64,000 nt of DNA from Arabidopsis thaliana (Eukaryota > Streptophyta > Magnoliopsida > Brassicales > Brassicaceae). The notes under the pieces were generated by a model. That model saw nothing but the letters and a program-made list of their open reading frames with translations, had not been told where the DNA came from and did not search any database. Each line of letters begins with the position of its first letter. The stretch's first letter is position 1. The position numbers were made by a program, and so were the translations under genes. The stretch is from the NCBI RefSeq assembly GCF_000001735.4, contig NC_003071.7, positions 14,067,151 through 14,131,150 of the forward strand, read 5' to 3'. Positions 59,434-64,000 of the stretch are shown one piece after another.

Positions 59434-62400
59434 TCACGAGTCTTGCGCAGAGTCATCATCGACGTTGGCTTTTTCATCACCAGGAAGACCAAATATCCGT
59501 AGGTTACGGTCCATCGAACCGACTGCAACGTACTGTGCATCTGAACCAAACTTCACACACGTAGCTTTACCTGCAAGTGTAAGGGCTTCGAAATTAGCAA
59601 CATTATCGCTATGTGATCATTGAAGGAGTTAGGTAAGGGACTTTACCAGTGCCGGAGAGATCTGGGAGTGTCTTGATAAGGTTCCATTCAGCTTTCACAC
59701 TTGCCGTCTGGTATACTCTGCAGCCAAAACACATAAATTGTGTTAACCCAACGTGCAGATTAATCAAGCTAGCTTGGTCTCTTTGGATATTTTCTTTAGC
59801 TGAGCTTTGGATGTTTTGATCACTATTTTCAAATGTGTACTCACTTGATATCTGATGCAGCAATACCGAGATAAGATCCGCTAGGATCAAACTCCACTGC
59901 ACACAAAAAAAAAGTAGGTTTAATCAAAGCGAGCTTATAATACATAGAAAGTTCTCTATCAACAAAATGAGTAGAAACAGATACGATAGTTGTGTACCAG
60001 AGTTCGCATCTGCAGATAAAAATGATTTGAAGTTCCTTAACTTGCGCAGATCCCACAACCTAACACCATCCTCTGCAGCTGTCTGTCAATTCCAGGACAA
60101 AAAGAAAATCATTCATGTAAGCATAACTTAAGCTGTATTCTCTCTTCTCGTATTTTGTTCAAAGTACTCACCGCGAGGAAGTAACCATTTTCAGAGAAAG
60201 ATATAGCTGTAACTTCCCCAGTGTGTCCATCAAACTTAGCCACATTTGCCTATTATCAACCAAAAAAATGAAAACTATAATGAAGAACACTGTACACAAT
60301 TAATAATTTTAATAGGTCATATAGTTTGGAAGCCCATAGTTTTTACCTGACTTTTAACGTCCCAAATCTTAACAACAGATTGAGAAGTACCGGTTCCGAG
60401 AATGAGACCATCGGGATGAAAAGCAGCAGCCGTGTAATCTACATTCTTTGAATCATCTGATACCTGAATAAAAACAAGGAATATGACAAAGGCTTTCATG
60501 AGTAAAGGAGCTCGTACTCTAACCATACACCGAACCACGGATTTTAGCTGATATGAAAATGCTCATGAAGAAAGTATAATCCACACAATTGTTTCTTGTA
60601 AATATATATAATCATTTCTGTTATATAGCATACAGGCAAAGCTAGAAAGGAAAACAGGTATTAGTTGGTTCTTTAAGGAAAGTGTTTAGGGACCTGTGCA
60701 AGGCATGAGCCAGAGGACAGATCGTAGAAGCACCATGTACCATCAAGAGATGCCGAGACAAAGTATTTATTTGTGGGATGCACAGTTACAGCTCGCACCT
60801 GAATAAAGCATCATTAACTAAAGTTACACAAAAAGTATATGAATTAAAAGAACATGGAACGGACTGTAAGAGTTCCTCAAATTCATCCTTACCTCCGCAG
60901 AATGATCATTCAATGTATACCCACAAGCATAATTCCCATCCCCAGGATTCCGCCAGATACGGACTGTCTGCAGGTAAGTCACTAATTTAGTAATAAAAAG
61001 ATAACTATCGAACAATTGGTGATGTACATCCTCTGTGAAATCGAACAGAGCATCCAACAAATTACAGAGACTTCTGGTGTGAGTGATCAAAATGTGTTTT
61101 ATAACTCGCAGCAAACAAAGTTTTCAAAGATAGCATCATGACATCTACAGAAAAAGATTCAATGGCTACTAGTCATCTTTTCACAATACAAATAAACAAA
61201 TGCATCTGCCGGCTACTACTTTTCAAAACGAAGGCAATACACAATGTGGGATTACAATTTCCTATAGAACTAATACCAAGCACTATTCATAAAATATGAC
61301 ATATGAAATTACCTTGTCAGCAGAAGCAGTCAAAACAAGATCAGAGTCGCCTACAAATTTTACGCTTGTAACCTACAAAAGAATCAACACATATCAAGCA
61401 TGGAGCTACATGAAACAAATTCAAACAAAAATCTAAGGCAAAAAGTTAAAAACCTTCTTCGAGTGACCAGTCAGTGTTGACAAGATTTGTCCAGAAGGGC
61501 GATCAAAGAGAACAGCAGTTGCATCAACTCCTCCAGTAGCAATGACATCCTGGTCACCGAATTAAGAAGAAATATAGTTCTGATGTAAATTTTTGCACAC
61601 CAAAACTTAGCATAATATAAGATCAAAGAAATGCAAAGAATCCCTGGTCGTGGTCGTAATACAAACTATCACACACAGCATATAGGTATGTAATAGGCAA
61701 ATAAAAATATTATGCAAAAAAGACATAACAATGATATGATCATTCCCCAACCAAGGACTCAAGGCTATATTCAAATAATTTATACATAGAAGATTAGAAG
61801 TTTGCCAGTCGGTTATCACATGCTATGAAGAGGCTTTCAGAAACAGAGGAAAATAAGAATAAGGGGATGTGATTAAAAAACCATCAGATGAGGGACCTTA
61901 GAATGTAGAATGTCCATCGAACAAATGCCTGGTTTGTTGGTCTTGTGAAGTGGGTGGCTTGATAGCTGAGTGAACCTCTCCAAAGTATCTATTGACGCCA
62001 ATGTTTGAGGAATCTACAGAAAAATATTAAAATTATCAAGACAGCAGGAACCAATACAAAAAAAATCACAAGACTAGGCAGGAGGGCAACATTTTTTTAG
62101 TTAAGTTTCAAACCGAATACTAGGATCTAAATAGATATAGTGAGTATAAATCACATGCCTCTACAAACAAGAAAAAATACATAAACGTAGCAAGTCGTCA
62201 GGTCTTGCCTTCTAACATTCAAATGCATATTCAAAGATAGATACGAGTCTATGTGCAGTACCTGTCGCTTTTTTCGCTTCTGGGAAAGAGCAGCATTACA
62301 ATCAGTCAATTCCGTAATAATTTCAGCTGAAATTCCAGGACACAATTTCTTTGCATCAGGACCCAGTTCCTCGTCAACGGCAGCTATTATACAACAAAAG

Positions 62401-63850
62401 AGTATAGTGACATGTTACAAGAGGAAAAAATAACTAGCCAATATATTTTGAGTAAAAAGTGTACAATCATACCTCGTTTACCATTACTCAGAGCAGCATT
62501 AGCTGTCACAGCTTCAGGGGCCGCAGGTATATGTCTCTCAACCTCGGCCAGTAATTGGCGTGCTTCGTCTCTTTCTTTTTTAAGTCTAGCAATCACACGA
62601 CAAGCAGAATCATGCTGCAAACAGAAGGTAAAACAGTCCCATCAGTAGACTAAACACACTAAAAGATGAAATGAGTGAGGAAAATAAATCTAGGGTGCAT
62701 AAAACAAATTTATTGACCATGGCACCTCATAAACTGGTGACAGAAACACACAGCCAAAATTACCTGATACAAGGCATGACTTAGCTCTTGCCTTGCAGTA
62801 TGTAGTTGTTGCTCCAGTGCAAAATTTGATAGCATCAAACCGTCCCATTCCTAAAAAATGCAAAGCAGCTAAACTTCTCACGCAATTACTTCGAATAATT
62901 CATCCCAAAAAAATGAACAATTTATGTTGATTAGCACTCAGAAAAGGAGCAGGTGATCCGCGTAATAATGTTACTAAAGAGAAGAGGCCAATGTGTTCAG
63001 TTAAACGAATCTTGTATACATTTAAGAAACAACCTTGGAAAATTTATTTTAAGTCAATCAACCAAACTCTACATGACCAATAACATAAAACATTGTGACA
63101 TTTCTTAGTGAACTTCCCATTAAGAAAACAAGCATAAATCCAAGAGAAAAGGTAGGAACAAATTTGCAAAAGAACAATTAAAGCTTACATTCTGGAACGT
63201 TCCGAGCAATCCAGGGATACTAGCTGTATGCAATGTTTTCGGCTTTATGATCTACACAATTGACAATTACATTAAAAAATCTCAAACAAATATCGTCAAC
63301 AGTACTTTGCATCAAATAGTTAAAGAGATTACACTACCTCCCCAGTTTTGATGGGAACAATGTCATCAATGGTAAGTGGTTCGCCAGTAACCGGGCACTT
63401 CCCATAATCCTACAGAGGAAAATAATTTAGAAGAAATCATTCATTTCCAAGTGGCGTGATAATCTAAAAGAGCTCTCACTGGAGATCGGATCTCATTGGT
63501 GCCCAAAAGAATTTCTCGATAATTTCACAGTGCTACAAGAATCATCCGAAGTAAACCAAACAACATCACTCAAATTACGAGAAATCCTTCCAGTGAGAAC
63601 AAAAAAAACAAGACGGTAAAAGTACTTGGCAGTGCTTAATTCAGCTCAAAGCTTACCGATATATGTCTTTCGATTAGTCGTCTCTCGAAGAGTAATCCTG
63701 ACTTCGTCGAAACCACTGGCTCCACGGGAACTTCTCCTGAAACTGAAAGAACACAGTGCCGCCACCAACATCAACCATAAGAAAACCCTAAATCGGCATA
63801 TTGAGAAAAAATAGAGAGAGACGACTGAAAGCTTTACTTGCACAGTTCAT
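59434..63850 (-). CDS. MAC3B: Prp19-type U-box/WD40 E3 ligase MAC3B (spliceosome-associated NTC/MAC)
   Basis: A many-exon minus-strand gene. The first coding exon is only 13 nt (63838-63850); exon 2 is 63657-63742. The reading starts [20 protein letters not shown], the Prp19 U-box, which continues to [20 protein letters not shown]. The Prp19 coiled-coil region ([38 protein letters not shown]) and a basic KKRQ linker follow. The C-terminal half is a WD40 propeller: [59 protein letters not shown] and [13 protein letters not shown] are successive blades. It ends [11 protein letters not shown]. Prp19 proteins are the ubiquitin-ligase core of the NineTeen complex; in Arabidopsis the MOS4-associated complex also acts in innate immunity. 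No frame break was found. Remembered as AT2G33340, 525 residues. Confidence 0.95.
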
Positions 63851-64000
63851 CGTAGGAAGAACGAGTGATACGACGAAGTACGAGAACTCAGGTCGATGTA
63901 GAACTTCCTGTGAGTGGGGCGGAGCAAGGGTTTTATCTTCTCCGGTCCGGCGCTACAAAGCAAAAACGCGGAAGCCGGGAAATGGTTGAAGAGAGAGACG
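63851..64000 (-). promoter_or_regulatory. MAC3B 5' UTR and proximal upstream region
   Basis: The last 150 bases are upstream of the MAC3B ATG and are GC-richer than the rest of the window, typical of a leader. No transcription start can be fixed. Confidence 0.45.

Overview
This window is nuclear DNA of a flowering plant and almost certainly the long arm of Arabidopsis thaliana chromosome 2. The evidence is compact genes with short GT-AG introns, AT-rich spacers, TGGGCC/T (site II) and telo-box promoter motifs, and a gene order I recall for loci near AT2G33180 to AT2G33340. Locus names and symbols come from memory of the families and of this gene order, not from a search. I built the exon structures by hand from splice sites and reading-frame continuity. 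For most spliced genes the joined coding length comes out in frame and at the length I recall.

Layout, left to right: the 3' end of an unrecognised gene; a tandem pair of F-box/DUF295 genes (+); a SERINC membrane protein (-); a mitochondrial chaperonin HSP60 (-) divergent from the complex I subunit GRIM-19/B16.6 (+), sharing a 405-bp promoter with paired site II motifs and a telo-box; the auxin-biosynthesis monooxygenase YUC7 (-); a defensin-like peptide (-) followed by a 3.4-kb spacer; the large myosin XI-D gene (-, about 10 kb); a divergent plastid-type membrane protein (+); a HAD phosphatase (+); a Trp/Tyr permease-family protein with a plastid-type N terminus (-); the atypical thioredoxin ACHT3 (+); a BT1/folate-biopterin MFS transporter (+); the intronless chromatin gene SUVH2 (+); a small TFIIS-N-domain protein (+); the Aux/IAA repressor IAA13 (-); a C2-domain protein (-); the plasmodesmal protein PDLP3 (-); and the Prp19-type U-box/WD40 protein MAC3B (-).

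These are ordinary, mostly unrelated housekeeping and developmental genes with no operon-like organisation. Two auxin genes (YUC7 for synthesis, IAA13 for response) lie 33 kb apart without evident linkage. The clearest shared regulation visible is the HSP60/GRIM-19 divergent pair.

The least ordinary features are: (i) the myosin XI-D tail, with a 9-residue Ser/Glu/Lys/Pro tandem repeat inside the globular tail and a coiled coil grown by exon-level and 63-bp tandem duplication; (ii) a 366-bp fold-back element about 650 bp upstream of SUVH2, itself a silencing factor; (iii) two protein-like open frames on the minus strand, near 35.9-36.1 kb and 40.6-40.9 kb, that look like orphan last exons; (iv) interleaved inverted repeats with TCP-type motifs upstream of the MFS gene; (v) a GC-AG intron in HSP60. 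I see no credible wholly new multi-gene system.
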